Shown piece by piece: positions 49,041 to 58,166 of a DNA stretch of 64,000 nucleotides. Source of the DNA: Leucobacter sp. UCMA 4100 (GTDB lineage Bacteria > Actinomycetota > Actinomycetes > Actinomycetales > Microbacteriaceae); contig NZ_JAFEUS010000002.1 in assembly GCF_027853335.1 (NCBI RefSeq), positions 1,968,514 to 2,032,513 on the forward strand. The letters are read 5' to 3'. The translations under genes were made by a program, and so were the position numbers. The notes under the pieces were generated by a model. The model saw nothing but the letters and a program-made list of their open reading frames with translations, searched no databases and was not told where the DNA came from. Position 1 is the first letter of the stretch, and every line of letters begins with the position of its first letter.

Positions 49041-49276
49041 TTTTCTGGGGGTTCTTCGGTGCGTGGCTGGGCCGTTGCATGCCTCGGCAGGTGGATCCTG
49101 CGCATCTGGTTTGCGTTCACTCGCCGGACGGCACGTTCCGTCCGTCGTGGCGCTCGCCGCCAGTCGTGACGCCTGCCGCCGCCCGCCTGCCGAATGGCGC
49201 GATCCGCTCGTCCTGTGGTCACTTTCGCCCGTCGTGTGGTCAAAAAGTGTCGAAAATTGCGGGCGGTTTCTAGCGG
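49041..49276. other. Intergenic region with half of the GTGTGGTCA repeat (copy 2)
   Basis: No gene seen. It holds a single left arm GTGTGGTCAAAAAGTGTCGA (49234-49253), preceded by another GTGGTCACTTTC half-motif at about 49216. The expected right arm is missing; the sequence instead runs into the IS30 remnant, suggesting that the repeat was cut by the insertion or a later deletion. Confidence 0.65.
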
Positions 49277-49889
49277 TCAGCGCAACAGTATCTCTTCGAT
49301 GACCTCGGCCGGCTTCGCGAACGCTAACCGTTTCCGGGGCCGGTCGTTCATCTCCCACTCAACATAATCGAGATCTGCCTGACTGAACACACTCAGATCA
49401 GTGCCCTTGGGGAAATACTCCCGCAGTAACCCATTCGTGTTCTCATTCGTCGGCCGCTGCCAGGGCGAGTGCGGGTCGCAAAAGAACACATCAATATCAG
49501 CTCCCATAGCGACTTCTTGATGCTTACTCATCTCTTTGCCCTGGTCCCAGGTGAGAGTCCGACGAAGCACATCAGGTAACTCTTTCATCTTCGCGATAAG
49601 CCCCTCAGTGACTGCTTCTACCCGCGGTAACGAGGGGTCTAACCAAACAAGGAATAGATAGTTCGAGTGGCGTTCAACGACCGTCCCGATAGCGCTCTTG
49701 CCATCTTTCCCGATAATTAAGTCACCTTCCCAATGCCCAGGAACAGCCCGATCAAGTGCTTCTGCGGGACGGTCAACAATGTTCACCATCCCAGCAATTC
49801 GGCCCTGCCTAGACTGGCCAGAACGGTGACTGTGTCGGATCTTCCTCCCCGTACGAACCCGAACCTCAAGCTCGCGTTTGAGCCCACCC
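49277..49889 (-). mobile_element. IS30-family insertion sequence remnant
   Basis: Only the C-terminal part of an IS30-type transposase remains, reading on the minus strand and breaking at the edge of the IS3 element at 49890. The 3' end of the IS lies somewhere between 49254 and 49277. Its other end and N-terminal half are absent from the window. Confidence 0.85.
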
Positions 49890-49915
49890 GGGTCTGATGC
49901 ACGTTTAGGTGACAT
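49277..49915 (-). pseudogene. Truncated IS30 transposase (hybrid start in the IS3 end)
   Basis: A 212-residue frame with the IS30 DDE core: GHWEGDLIIG (first Asp), LTWDQGKEMS (second Asp) and NENTNGLLREYFPKGTDLS (Glu). Family members are 320-400 residues, and the N-terminal helix-turn-helix domain is missing. The only in-frame ATG (49915) and the first eight codons belong to the IS3 terminal inverted repeat, so any product is a hybrid. Presumably inactive. Confidence 0.88.
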
Positions 49916-49955
49916 TCGACATGGCTAGTTTCGGCTGGCCTGGAAGGATGTATCT

Positions 49956-50264
49956 ATGCCCCCTCGTTACCCCAAAGAGTTCCGCGACGACGTCGTAAAG
50001 ATCACGTTGGATCGCGGCCCGGAAGTGACGCTCGCGCAGATCGCGAAGGACTTCAGTATTCACGTCGGAACTCTCGATAAATGGCTTCGAGAGGAACGCG
50101 TCGAGGCCGGACAGAAACCTGGCGTGACCCGTTCCGAGAACACTGAGTTGCGTGAACTTCGTAAACGGAACAAGCTCCTTGAACAAGAAGTAGAAGTGCT
50201 TCGTCGGGCGGCCGCGTATCTCTCGCAGGCGCATCTGCCGGGAAAAGGCTCTACCCGCTCGTGA
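49956..50264 (+). CDS. IS3 family transposase OrfA
   Basis: A 102-residue helix-turn-helix protein (YPKEFRDDVVKITLDRG, then TLAQIAKDFSIHVGTLDKWL) ending in a leucine-zipper-like helix (ELRKRNKLLEQEVEVLRRAA). It binds the IS ends. orfB lies in the -1 frame and overlaps by four bases. No classic A6G slippery site was found near the end (only GGAAAAGG at 50241), so coupled reinitiation at GTG is an alternative to frameshifting. Confidence 0.92.
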   Translation: MPPRYPKEFRDDVVKITLDRGPEVTLAQIAKDFSIHVGTLDKWLREERVEAGQKPGVTRSENTELRELRKRNKLLEQEVEVLRRAAAYLSQAHLPGKGSTRS

Positions 50265-51124
50265 AAGAGCTCGCCGGCGACGGGGTCCCTGTCGTGGTGT
50301 CGTGCCGGGTATTGAAGCTCTCACGCCAGCCTTACTACCGCTGGCTCCGCAGCCCAGTGACTGAGCGTGACCTTACGCAGGCGTATCGTGCGAACGCGCT
50401 CCACGACGCCCATATCGAGGATCCGGAGTTTGGATACAGGTTCCTCGCCGACGAAGCGAAGAGCTTCGGGGAACCGATGTGTGACCGGACTGCGTGGCGG
50501 CTCTGCCGCGATCAGCAGTGGTGGTCAGCATTCGGGAAGAAGAAAGCCCGCGGGAAAGGGAAGAAGCCCGGCCCGCCTGTTCATGACGACCTTGTGCAGC
50601 GCGAGTTTGTAGCAGCTGCTCCGAACGAGTTATGGCTTTCGGACATCACTGAGCATTGGACTGGTGAAGGCAAGCTCTACCTGTGCGCGGTGAAAGACCT
50701 CTTCTCCAACCGGATCGTGGGATACTCCATCGACTCGCAGATGACGTCCGCGCTTGCGGTGACCGCGTTAAACAACGCCGTGCTTCGTCGCGGTGACGTG
50801 CGTGGGTGTGTGCTGCACACGGATCGTGGATCTCAGTTCCGAAGCCGGAAACTACAGCGCGCACTCACCAGTCATAGGATGGCTGGTTCGATGGGGCGAG
50901 TGGGTGCTGCAGGTGACAACGCGGCGATGGAATCGTTCTTCAGTCTGCTCCAGAAGAACGTCCTGAACCGCAAGACCTGGACCACCCGAGACGAGCTCCG
51001 GTCAGCAATCGTGACCTGGATCGAGCGCACCTATCATCGACGCCGCAGACAAGCCCGGCTGGGGCGATTGACGCCGATCGAATACGAGACCATCATGAAC
51101 AAACAGGTCGCACTTGCTGCCTGA
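50261..51124 (+). CDS. IS3 family transposase OrfB (DDE integrase)
   Basis: A 287-residue catalytic subunit with the rve core: Asp in LWLSDITEHW, Asp in VLHTDRGSQFRS, Glu in DNAAMESFFSLLQKN. The N-terminal HTH_21-like segment ARMHDAHIEDPEFGYR-type (here ALHDAHIEDPEFGYRFL) is present. All catalytic residues are intact, so the element may be active. GTG start in a GTGA overlap with orfA. Confidence 0.93.
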   Translation: MKELAGDGVPVVVSCRVLKLSRQPYYRWLRSPVTERDLTQAYRANALHDAHIEDPEFGYRFLADEAKSFGEPMCDRTAWRLCRDQQWWSAFGKKKARGKGKKPGPPVHDDLVQREFVAAAPNELWLSDITEHWTGEGKLYLCAVKDLFSNRIVGYSIDSQMTSALAVTALNNAVLRRGDVRGCVLHTDRGSQFRSRKLQRALTSHRMAGSMGRVGAAGDNAAMESFFSLLQKNVLNRKTWTTRDELRSAIVTWIERTYHRRRRQARLGRLTPIEYETIMNKQVALAA

Positions 51125-51155
51125 CCAAACTGTCACCTAAACGTGCATCAGACCC

Positions 51156-51583
51156 TTGTGACCGAGGCGCTCGCTGTCGTGGGGCTCTCAGAGGATGCCG
51201 AGCGCAGCATTCAGACGCTCTCGGGCGGTGAGCGGCAGCGTGTCGCTCTTGCTCGCTCGCTCGCGCAGGAGCCGAAGTTTCTCATTCTCGACGAGCCTAC
51301 GAACCACCTCGATGTGCGGCACCAACTCGAGGTGCTCGACACCGTACGTGCGCTTGAGGTTGGGGTCTTGGCCGCCCTGCACGACCTGCACCTCGCGGCA
51401 CGCTACTGCGATCGCATTTACGTGGTCGCGGCCGGGCGTATTGTGGCCGCGGGAGAACCCGTCGAGGTACTCACGCCAGAGCTCATCGCCGAGGTGTACG
51501 GGGTTGCGTGCGAGACGTACCGCGACCCGCGCGGCAACCTTGCCTTCACCTACATCTCGGCGGGTGCGCGCGTTGCGGTGTGA
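51156..51583 (+). pseudogene. 5'-truncated iron-siderophore ABC transporter ATPase
   Basis: About 142 residues of the C-terminal half of a FecE/FepC-type ATPase: signature TLSGGERQRVALARSLA, Walker B FLILDEPTNHLD, switch His in ALHDLHLAARYCD, and the GEPVEVLTPELIAEVYGV tail typical of siderophore importers. The Walker A, Q-loop and about 110 N-terminal residues are lost at the IS3 edge. An in-frame GTG in the IS end could start a fragment but it could not bind ATP normally. Confidence 0.9.
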
Positions 51584-51704
51584 TGTGGTGGCGTGAGGTG
51601 GCGGCGTGATGCGGCCGTGAGACCTTGCGGCGCCATGTTTCCTGGCGTGACGCGCCGACTGATCTGGGGGTGGCGCCCTGACGCAAGGAGGGTACGCTGA
51701 GAGG

Positions 51705-52403
51705 GTGAGAGAAAAAGGCGAGCAGGCGAAGGGGCCGGAGCGACGCGTCGGGTTGACCCCGACGAAAATTGTCGCCGAGGCCAGAGAACTCACGCGTGGG
51801 CGCGGCTTCCACTCCTGGACGGTGCGTGACCTCGCCGCCGCCCTCGACGTCGCCCCCTCGGTCATCTACCACCATATTGGCGGTAAGCAAGAGATCATTC
51901 GATGCGTGATCGAGGGCGCAGTCGCCGAACTCACCCCACCCCGCACCGACGTGTGCTGGCAGGAATACTTTCGAGGGTTCCTACTTGAGATGTACCCGAT
52001 TCTGCGCGAGTACCCCGGATCTGCCAAGTGGCTCATGATGCACGGCCCGTCGTTTCCCTCGGTGCGCAGTTTCTTTGACGCCGGTCACACCTCGCTTGCC
52101 CGTGCTGGCTTTGAGCGACCCGCTGTCGTGTACGCGCTGCTCGTGAACTCGGCAGTGCTGACGGTAATGCTCAACGACGAACGCCTCGAGGGCGGCGAAG
52201 ATGGCCCGCGTGACCACGGAGCCATGAAGCGCGGCTTCGAATCGATTCGTGAGGGGAGCATCGGTATCGCGACGATGATTGACGAGATGCTTGTTCCGCT
52301 TTCGACCGATCCCGAAGGTGCCGGCAAGGCCCTCAGCCTCGAGTACTACCGCCTACTCATCACGGTGATGATAGCGGGCCTCGAGCAACAGCTCCAGGCC
52401 TAG
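51705..52403 (+). CDS. TetR family transcriptional regulator
   Basis: A 232-residue repressor. The N-terminal helix-turn-helix is at residues 18-65 (TPTKIVAEARELTRG, TVRDLAAALDVAPSVIYHHIGGKQEII). The C-terminal part resembles TetR_C ligand-binding domains (YPILREYPGSAKWLMMHGP). GTG start; AAGGAGG lies about 14 bases upstream, so a start slightly downstream is possible. The target may be the MFS gene downstream, by proximity only. Confidence 0.88.
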   Translation: MREKGEQAKGPERRVGLTPTKIVAEARELTRGRGFHSWTVRDLAAALDVAPSVIYHHIGGKQEIIRCVIEGAVAELTPPRTDVCWQEYFRGFLLEMYPILREYPGSAKWLMMHGPSFPSVRSFFDAGHTSLARAGFERPAVVYALLVNSAVLTVMLNDERLEGGEDGPRDHGAMKRGFESIREGSIGIATMIDEMLVPLSTDPEGAGKALSLEYYRLLITVMIAGLEQQLQA

Positions 52404-52442
52404 GCGCGACGGGAGCTCGCGCCCACCCGCCTACGGCACTTC

Positions 52443-52496
52443 GTGTGGTCAAAAAGTGTCGATTTCTCGAGATTTTTCGACACTTTTTGACCACAC
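52443..52496. repeat. GTGTGGTCA palindromic intergenic repeat, copy 3
   Basis: Perfect 20-bp arms: 52443-52462 (GTGTGGTCAAAAAGTGTCGA) and 52477-52496 (its exact complement), with a 14-base loop containing CTCGAG. It lies 40 bp after the TetR gene. The A5/T5 tract inside the arms could allow terminator activity in either direction. Confidence 0.9.
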
Positions 52497-52574
52497 GGTG
52501 AAGAGTCTCGTGCCCCGTGCCGGCGTGCGGCGGGGGGCAAGCGAACGTGAACGCCAGCCCAGCCTGCACAAAGT

Positions 52575-52610
52575 GTGTCGACAGTTGTGTCGACAGTTGT
52601 ACCGACAGTT
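52575..52610 (+). repeat. Three tandem 12-bp repeats upstream of the MFS gene
   Basis: GTGTCGACAGTT occurs twice exactly and a third time with two changes (GTACCGACAGTT). It lies just upstream of the putative promoter, a usual place for a regulator to bind cooperatively. The first two units contain the GTCGAC palindrome. Confidence 0.65.
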
Positions 52611-52617
52611 GCGCTAA

Positions 52618-52636
52618 TTAGGTTGGCCTTACTATC
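52618..52636 (+). promoter_or_regulatory. DtxR/IdeR-like iron box upstream of the MFS gene
   Basis: TTAGGTTGGCCTTACTATC matches about 13 of 19 positions of the DtxR consensus, strongest in the left half. It overlaps a possible promoter (TTGCGC, 18 bp, TATCAT at 52633). This is the weakest of the three boxes in the window. Confidence 0.45.
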
Positions 52637-52770
52637 ATGTGATGATACTAGATCAGTGTTCTAGAACGCGTGAAGTCAGGTTGTGCGCTCCTCCAGCAAG
52701 CGACTGATTAGGCGGGTTGCAGGGCGTTGAATGCAAAACTGACAACCACCGGCTAGAAAGTCACCATACG

Positions 52771-54003
52771 ATGCACACCCAAAGCTCGCAGGCCCCAGCA
52801 CCCGAGAAGCCGCAGATCGTTCTGCTGTTGCTCACCGTTTTTCTCGCCTACCTCGGGCAAATGACGCTCAACCCCATCATCGCGCCGCTCGCGAGAAAGG
52901 TGGGGCTTGCCGAGTGGCAGGTCGGGGTGACGATCAGTGTTGCCGCGATGATGGTCGTGCTCACGAGCCAGTTCTGGGGCAGGGCTTCGCAGGTGCGAGG
53001 GCACAAGCGGGTGCTCATCGTTGCCCTGGGGCTCGCGACCCTCAGCATGGCGGGCTTTTCGGTGGTCGTGGCGCTTGGCGTGCGCGGCGTCGTCGTCGGA
53101 GCGACGCTCTTCTGCCTCTTCCTGCTGCTGCGCGGCGTCGGGTTTGGGGCCGCGATCGCCGCGGTTGCCCCGACCGCGCAGTCGTATGTTGCCTCGGTTA
53201 CGCACGATGAGGCGACCCGCACGAAGGGTATGGCTGGCATCGGCGCGGTTCAGGGCGTTGCGATGATCGGCGGTGCCGTCGTTGGCGGGGCGCTCGCCGG
53301 CGTACACCTGCTCCTACCTATCTCGGCGGTGCCGGTGTTGCTCGCTGGTGCGCTCGTGCTCGTGGCCGTGAAACTTCGCTCGAGCGCCTCGACCGAGAGC
53401 ACGGCGACGGCGGTGCGGGTGCGGGCGACTGACACGCGCATCTGGCCTTTCTTGCTCGCGGGCTTCGGCATGTTTACGTCGCTCGGGTTCATGCAGGTAC
53501 TCATTGGTTTCGTGGTGCAGGACCGGCTGCATCTGAGCCCCGAAACGACGGGCGTCGTCACGGGGGCTTCGTTGCTCGCAGCGGGGCTCGGCATGGTCTT
53601 CTCGCAGGCGGTCGTGGTGCCGAGGAGTGGGTGGCGGCCGGTCACGCTCTTGCGCGTTGGTAGCCTCGTCGCCTTCGCGGGGTTCGCGTTGCTCGTGCCC
53701 GATCTCGGCATGGCGGTGCTGCTCATCGCGATCTTGCTCATCGGCTTCGGTCTCGGCATTGCGATGCCCGGCTACACGGCAGGCCCGAGTCTCTGCGTTC
53801 AGCCCGAAGAGCAGGGCGCCGTTGCGGGGCTCATTGGCGCGACGAACGGCCTCACGTTTGTGCTGGCTCCCACGGCAAGTACCGTGCTCTATGCCGTGTG
53901 GCAGCCGCTGCCGCTCATCGTTGGGGCGCTGCTCATGGCGCTCGTGGCGTTGTTTGTCTGGCTGCACCCGAGGTTTCGTCGCGCCATGGGGGTTCCGGCC
54001 TGA
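52771..54003 (+). CDS. MFS transporter (possible siderophore or drug exporter)
   Basis: A 410-residue major facilitator with twelve hydrophobic helices. The loop 2-3 motif is present as SQFWGRASQVRGHKRVL, and the second half has a matching pattern. The ATG at 52771 places the first helix at about residues 15-35; an upstream TTG frame start at 52717 has no support. The iron-like box and the siderophore genes further on suggest siderophore export, but a drug substrate is equally possible from sequence alone. Confidence 0.87.
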   Translation: MHTQSSQAPAPEKPQIVLLLLTVFLAYLGQMTLNPIIAPLARKVGLAEWQVGVTISVAAMMVVLTSQFWGRASQVRGHKRVLIVALGLATLSMAGFSVVVALGVRGVVVGATLFCLFLLLRGVGFGAAIAAVAPTAQSYVASVTHDEATRTKGMAGIGAVQGVAMIGGAVVGGALAGVHLLLPISAVPVLLAGALVLVAVKLRSSASTESTATAVRVRATDTRIWPFLLAGFGMFTSLGFMQVLIGFVVQDRLHLSPETTGVVTGASLLAAGLGMVFSQAVVVPRSGWRPVTLLRVGSLVAFAGFALLVPDLGMAVLLIAILLIGFGLGIAMPGYTAGPSLCVQPEEQGAVAGLIGATNGLTFVLAPTASTVLYAVWQPLPLIVGALLMALVALFVWLHPRFRRAMGVPA

Positions 54004-54295
54004 CGTGTGGCGGATCGCGCCCGGCGTGTGCCCGCGACGCGTACCCGGCGCGAGTGCTTTGGTTCCGACGACACGTAGCGTTCGGGAGGGGTGCTACCCA
54101 GCCACGTAGTCAAGAGTTTAGGTGCGCGTAGTTCGCCTCGAAGTTGCACGCATCTTTGTGCGAAAGCCCTCGTTGGGGTTGAGCGGTGGCGTTTACTAGT
54201 AACTATCACCGCAACGGCCAATACGGAAACGGGAAACCGAATCCCGGCCGCGGTACTCAAAACTCCTGATGGCTGTGACGCCATTAGACACAACT

Positions 54296-54390
54296 AGTCA
54301 GCGCCGAGCCGCACTCACCCCTAACCTTTCGGAAGACCCTAGCCGTAAGGAGCCCCAAAGAGTCCCGCTTGGCGCTGACTTATTTTTATT
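54296..54390. other. Structured element closed by a 10-bp helix
   Basis: AGTCAGCGCC (54296-54305) and GGCGCTGACT (54371-54380) form a perfect long-range helix enclosing 65 nt with small inner hairpins (CTT-TCGG-AAG), followed by TATTTTTATT. It sits in a 450-bp gene-free stretch between the MFS and LuxR-type genes. It could be a terminator with a branched stem, a regulatory leader or a small RNA. I do not recognise it as a known riboswitch. Confidence 0.45.
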
Positions 54391-54455
54391 AGCTTCACGG
54401 GCCCCTGTGAGTTTGCTCGCTTGAGCCTTTTACCACGCGAAAAGGAGAGCATCGT

Positions 54456-57208
54456 TTGTCTGCCAAGTCTCGGCCGCAAGAGATGCCACAGCGAAGCGCT
54501 TGGGGCGTGTCTTCCGGTCGCGGGCCAGATGAATATGGTGGCTGGGAAGAAGCAATATCGGGTACGCTAAAGCCATCATATGGCGACACCCAGAATGATG
54601 GTTCGTTGGGGGCCAGCGGGCTGCGAACCACGGGAGGGGGAGGTTTCATGTACCCGAGAAATGCACTGGTGCAAAGCGTCGTGCGCTATGTCATCGACGG
54701 CACCTCGGTGGCGATCGTTGGCCAGCACTGGTCGGGGCGTACGGAGCTCCTGAGGCAGTGCGCTGATGCGCTCAACGGGATTGGTCTCTCGCTGCTGCGG
54801 CTGAGGGGCATTGAAAATGCGCCGCCGCTCGAGGCGTTTCGCGTCGCGTTTCCGAACCTGCGCCAGGTGCGCAACCCCGAGAGCGATCTCGCGATCGAGA
54901 TTCAGCGGGTCGTCTCACAGCTCTTGAACGAGGGGCCAGCGGTCGTGGTCATCGACGACATCGACTTTCTTGACCACGCCTCGTGGGCGCTGCTCGAGCA
55001 GGTGCACAAGGCCACCGGTGTGCCCATCATCGCCACCGTCGAGGCCCGCAGCGACCTGACCCAGAAGACCACCTGTTGATTCGCGTTGCCCAGCCGGTCG
55101 TCAAGGTGAACGTAGAACCGTTGCCGCTCGACGCGATCCACGATCTGCTCGAAGAGCGTCTCGGCGATCACGTCGCGCCATCGCTCAGCGGTCGCATTCA
55201 CATGAAGTCTGGCGGGCTGCCTGGCTTCGCGGTCACGTTTGCTGACGCTGGTAAGCGTCGCGGCACGATCCGCAAACAGGGCAGCGTGTGGCATGACAGC
55301 CCCGATCTCTGGTCAGACGAGCTCGAGGGTGCCTTCGAATCGCTGCTGTACCGCTACCCGCAGCACACCCGAGAAGCCCTCGAAATGCTTGTGCTCACGG
55401 GGCCGATTGACGTCGAGCAGGCGGCCGGGCTCATCGGGCAAGAGGAACTCGAGAAGCTTGAGGGCCGTGGGCTTGTGCGGCTCCTGAGCGCGGGCGGCCA
55501 GCCGCTTGTGATGGTGAACCCTCCCGGGATTAGCGACTACTTTCGGCACCAGCCGAAGTCGGTGCGTGGTGTACGCCTTAAGCAGCGCATCGAAGCGGTG
55601 CTCGGTGACGACGCGGTGCTCGAGTGGGATGGGCATGTGTATGAGAACGGGGCTATTGCCGATCTCATTCCGCAGCCAGAGGTGCCGCTGCTCGCGCGTG
55701 CTTTTCGTGACCGTTTTGAACTTGACCTTGCCCATACGTGGCAGGCGTGGAAGCGCGATAAGACCCTCATGCCCGCGATACGCGCGCTCGACCTGAGGCT
55801 CACGGGTGAGTCGCCCGCCGGGCAGATCGAACGCATTATCGATGGCACCGACACGAGCGGAGCAGAGGGCATGTACGCTCTCTACTACCGCTATCTGCAC
55901 GCGCGTTGGCTCGTCACGCAGGAGGTTTCGCTCGACCAGATCGAAGCGGTGCTGCAGGGCGAGGGCGACCTCGGCCACCCGGCGGCGATCGAAGCCCTCA
56001 TCATCGGGTTTCGGGCCGAGCGCATCGCGATCACGCAGGAGGCGCTCACGCGCATTGCTGAGCTCGCCGAGATGCCTGGCCTCGATGGCCAGGTCGCGGG
56101 TCTCGTGCACGTCGCGATGCACGCGCTCGGTGGGCAGCCATCGCTCGCGCTTGAGCAGATCGAAGCGCTTGAACAAGAAGCGGATCGCAGCTGGGTGGCC
56201 CGGTTCGCCGCACCGCTGCGCGGTCTCGCGCTCGTCACTGGTGGCAGCCCGAACGCCGCGTTCGAGTGGGCTTCGTCACAGCTGACCCTCGCACGTGAGG
56301 CGTACGACCGAGCAGCGATGGTTGCGCAGGCGTATATCGCGGTTATGTCGTTGCTCACGATGAGCCGCTACGCTGACGCGACCGCCGCGGGCAGCATTGT
56401 GGCTGGTGGCCAGTTCCAGGCCGCGAATCTCCTGTTTGGCCCAGACAAGGCGCTCATGAACGCGCTTGCGACCGCCGCACTTCGCAGCGGCCGCGCGGGA
56501 TCGGTCGAGACACTCATCGAGCGAGGGGCCTCGTACCACGGGCGAAGCGACGCCGTGCCCATGGGGGCCGAGGGCTACCCTGCGGCACTCATGACCGAGA
56601 TTGACGAGGAGCCCGCCGTCACGAGCGCGCTCTACCGGGAGCTCGCCGAGGGCCTCACTGAGCGCGGCTACGAGTTCTCGGCGGCCGGTTCGCTCATGCT
56701 CGCCATTCTGCTCGAGTTTGACCTCACGATTGCCCTCGTGCAGCGCGAGAAGCTGCTCAAGATGGGGGCGACGGTGTTTCTCGCTTACCTCGACGCGCAA
56801 ATCGCGAGCCACGGGCAAGACGCCGCCTCGCTCGTTGAAGCGGCTCGGTGGCTCAGACGCGAGCAGGCGAACGAGTCGGCGCTCACCCACCTCACCTCTG
56901 CGGTGCGCATGTATCGCGCAGAGGGTAAGGAAGATGAGGCGCAGCGGGTGCGCGAAGAGATCGCCGATCTCATGGCGAGTGACCAGTCGGTTTCGGCTGC
57001 GAGCGCCGCTCGCGTCGAGTCGAGCATCGGTTTCACGCAGCGTGAACGCGAGATTATCGATCTTGTTGCGAAGGGTCTCAGTAACCCGCAGATCGCAGAG
57101 ACGCTGAGCCTCTCAGTGCGCACCGTTGAGACGCACCTGCGAAACATTCGCAGGAAATCTGGAGCGCTTGAGCGTGACGAGATTGGCGACTACTCGAAGC
57201 TTCGGTAG
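54456..57208 (+). pseudogene. Large LuxR-type ATPase regulator (LAL-like), interrupted by a one-base frameshift
   Basis: Two frames together encode about 917 residues. The first (54456-55079) has an AAA/NACHT-like N-terminal part: Walker A VGQHWSGRTELL, with Arg in place of the usual Lys, and Walker B AVVVIDDIDFLD. The second, from about 55060 to 57208, continues with VAQPVVKVNVEPLPLDAIHD, TPR-like helices and a C-terminal LuxR helix-turn-helix (FTQREREIIDLVAKGLSNPQ). Adding one C to CCC at 55060-55062 restores a natural SDLTPEDHLLIRVAQP join and makes the total length a multiple of three. TTG start with GGAGAG six bases upstream. Either a real recent mutation or a sequencing error. Confidence 0.85.
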
Positions 57209-57219
57209 TGGCTCAGACC

Positions 57220-58149
57220 CTAGCCGAGTGCCGCGAGGTGCTCGTTGCGTTCGACCTCTGGCACCGGCGCCGTGCCGGTTTGCACGCGCACGAGGTACCA
57301 GCTGGGCGAGAGTCCCCAGTGCTTGCTGAAGCGCCGGCTCGCGTAGCTCGGGTCGCTCCACCCTACAGCGCGGCCGGCAGCGCTCACCGTGAGATTCGTG
57401 GTGCGCAAGAGATACGCCATGCGCTCTGCGCGAAGCTGCTGGAGGTAGCTCATCGGCCCCATGCCGAGGTCGGCCCGAAAGCCGCGCGTGAGCTGCGAGG
57501 GTGAGATAGCGATTTCCTTCGCGAGCGAGGCGAGCGACCACGAGTACTCGAGGCGATCGTGCAGAATCGACACCGCGTGGCTGATGCGCGGGCTGAGCCG
57601 CAACAGGTTCGTTGGCAGCGTCGCGTGCTCATAGCGCAGAGGGTCGGCGGCGGTAGCCGTCTCTTCGCGACAAATGGTGACGAGGCGATCGAGAATCGCG
57701 TAGACGCCCGAGAGCTGGGCGAGTACGGTCGTGCCGGGGTTACGCACGAAGGCACTCAAAGTCTGCGAGAGCTCGGCGGTATCGGCTGGCGACAGTTCGC
57801 GCATGGTGACCGAGCCGAGCGTGCTAATTTCGCTCAGCACGGCGCGCATGGCCTCAACGACGGCAGGCACGGGAGCTGCGAGCTCGAGCATGCGCGTGCT
57901 GAGGTAGAGGTTGGTCATCTCGAGGTTCTTGGCGCTGGCAATTGAGTGCCAACTGCTGGGGCCGAGCATGACGAGCGAGCCGGGGCTGAGAAACGCCGTG
58001 CCCTCCTCGCCAAAGTGCTCGGCGCTTCCCGCCGTCACGAGTGAGATTTCGGCGAAGTCGTGCGTGTGCGCGCACATGTCGCGGCTCAGCGTGACATGCT
58101 CTGCGGCAGCCATCATGGTTGGTCCTGGCATAACTTCGGCATCAGACAT
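57220..58149 (-). CDS. AraC family regulator downstream of the SIP gene
   Basis: A 309-residue regulator with an N-terminal cupin-like domain (CAHTHDFAEISLVTAGSAEH) and a C-terminal double helix-turn-helix (SLASLAKEIAISPSQLTRGF, then VSAAGRAVGWSDPSYASRRF). It begins 17 bp after the siderophore-interacting protein gene on the same strand, so both are probably one iron-controlled operon. ATG at 58149 chosen; a TTG three codons earlier is possible. It ends 11 bp from the convergent LuxR-type gene. Confidence 0.88.
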   Translation of the reverse strand: MSDAEVMPGPTMMAAAEHVTLSRDMCAHTHDFAEISLVTAGSAEHFGEEGTAFLSPGSLVMLGPSSWHSIASAKNLEMTNLYLSTRMLELAAPVPAVVEAMRAVLSEISTLGSVTMRELSPADTAELSQTLSAFVRNPGTTVLAQLSGVYAILDRLVTICREETATAADPLRYEHATLPTNLLRLSPRISHAVSILHDRLEYSWSLASLAKEIAISPSQLTRGFRADLGMGPMSYLQQLRAERMAYLLRTTNLTVSAAGRAVGWSDPSYASRRFSKHWGLSPSWYLVRVQTGTAPVPEVERNEHLAALG

Positions 58150-58166
58150 GGTGAACAATTGCGTAC

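Larger units (their letters stand above)
49890..51155 (+). mobile_element. Complete IS3-family insertion sequence (1266 bp)
   Basis: Bounded by perfect 25-bp inverted repeats at 49890-49914 and 51131-51155 (core TGATGCACGTTTAGGTGACA). The true tips may be TGATG/CATCA, giving a slightly shorter element. It carries orfA and orfB in the usual IS3 arrangement. The flanks do not share a target duplication, and they belong to two different genes (IS30 transposase and ABC ATPase). Confidence 0.9.

Noticed and set aside
50241-50264. Programmed -1 frameshift site between IS3 orfA and orfB
   Set aside because: The frames do differ by -1, but only a weak GGAAAAGG is present, so I do not call a slippery site.
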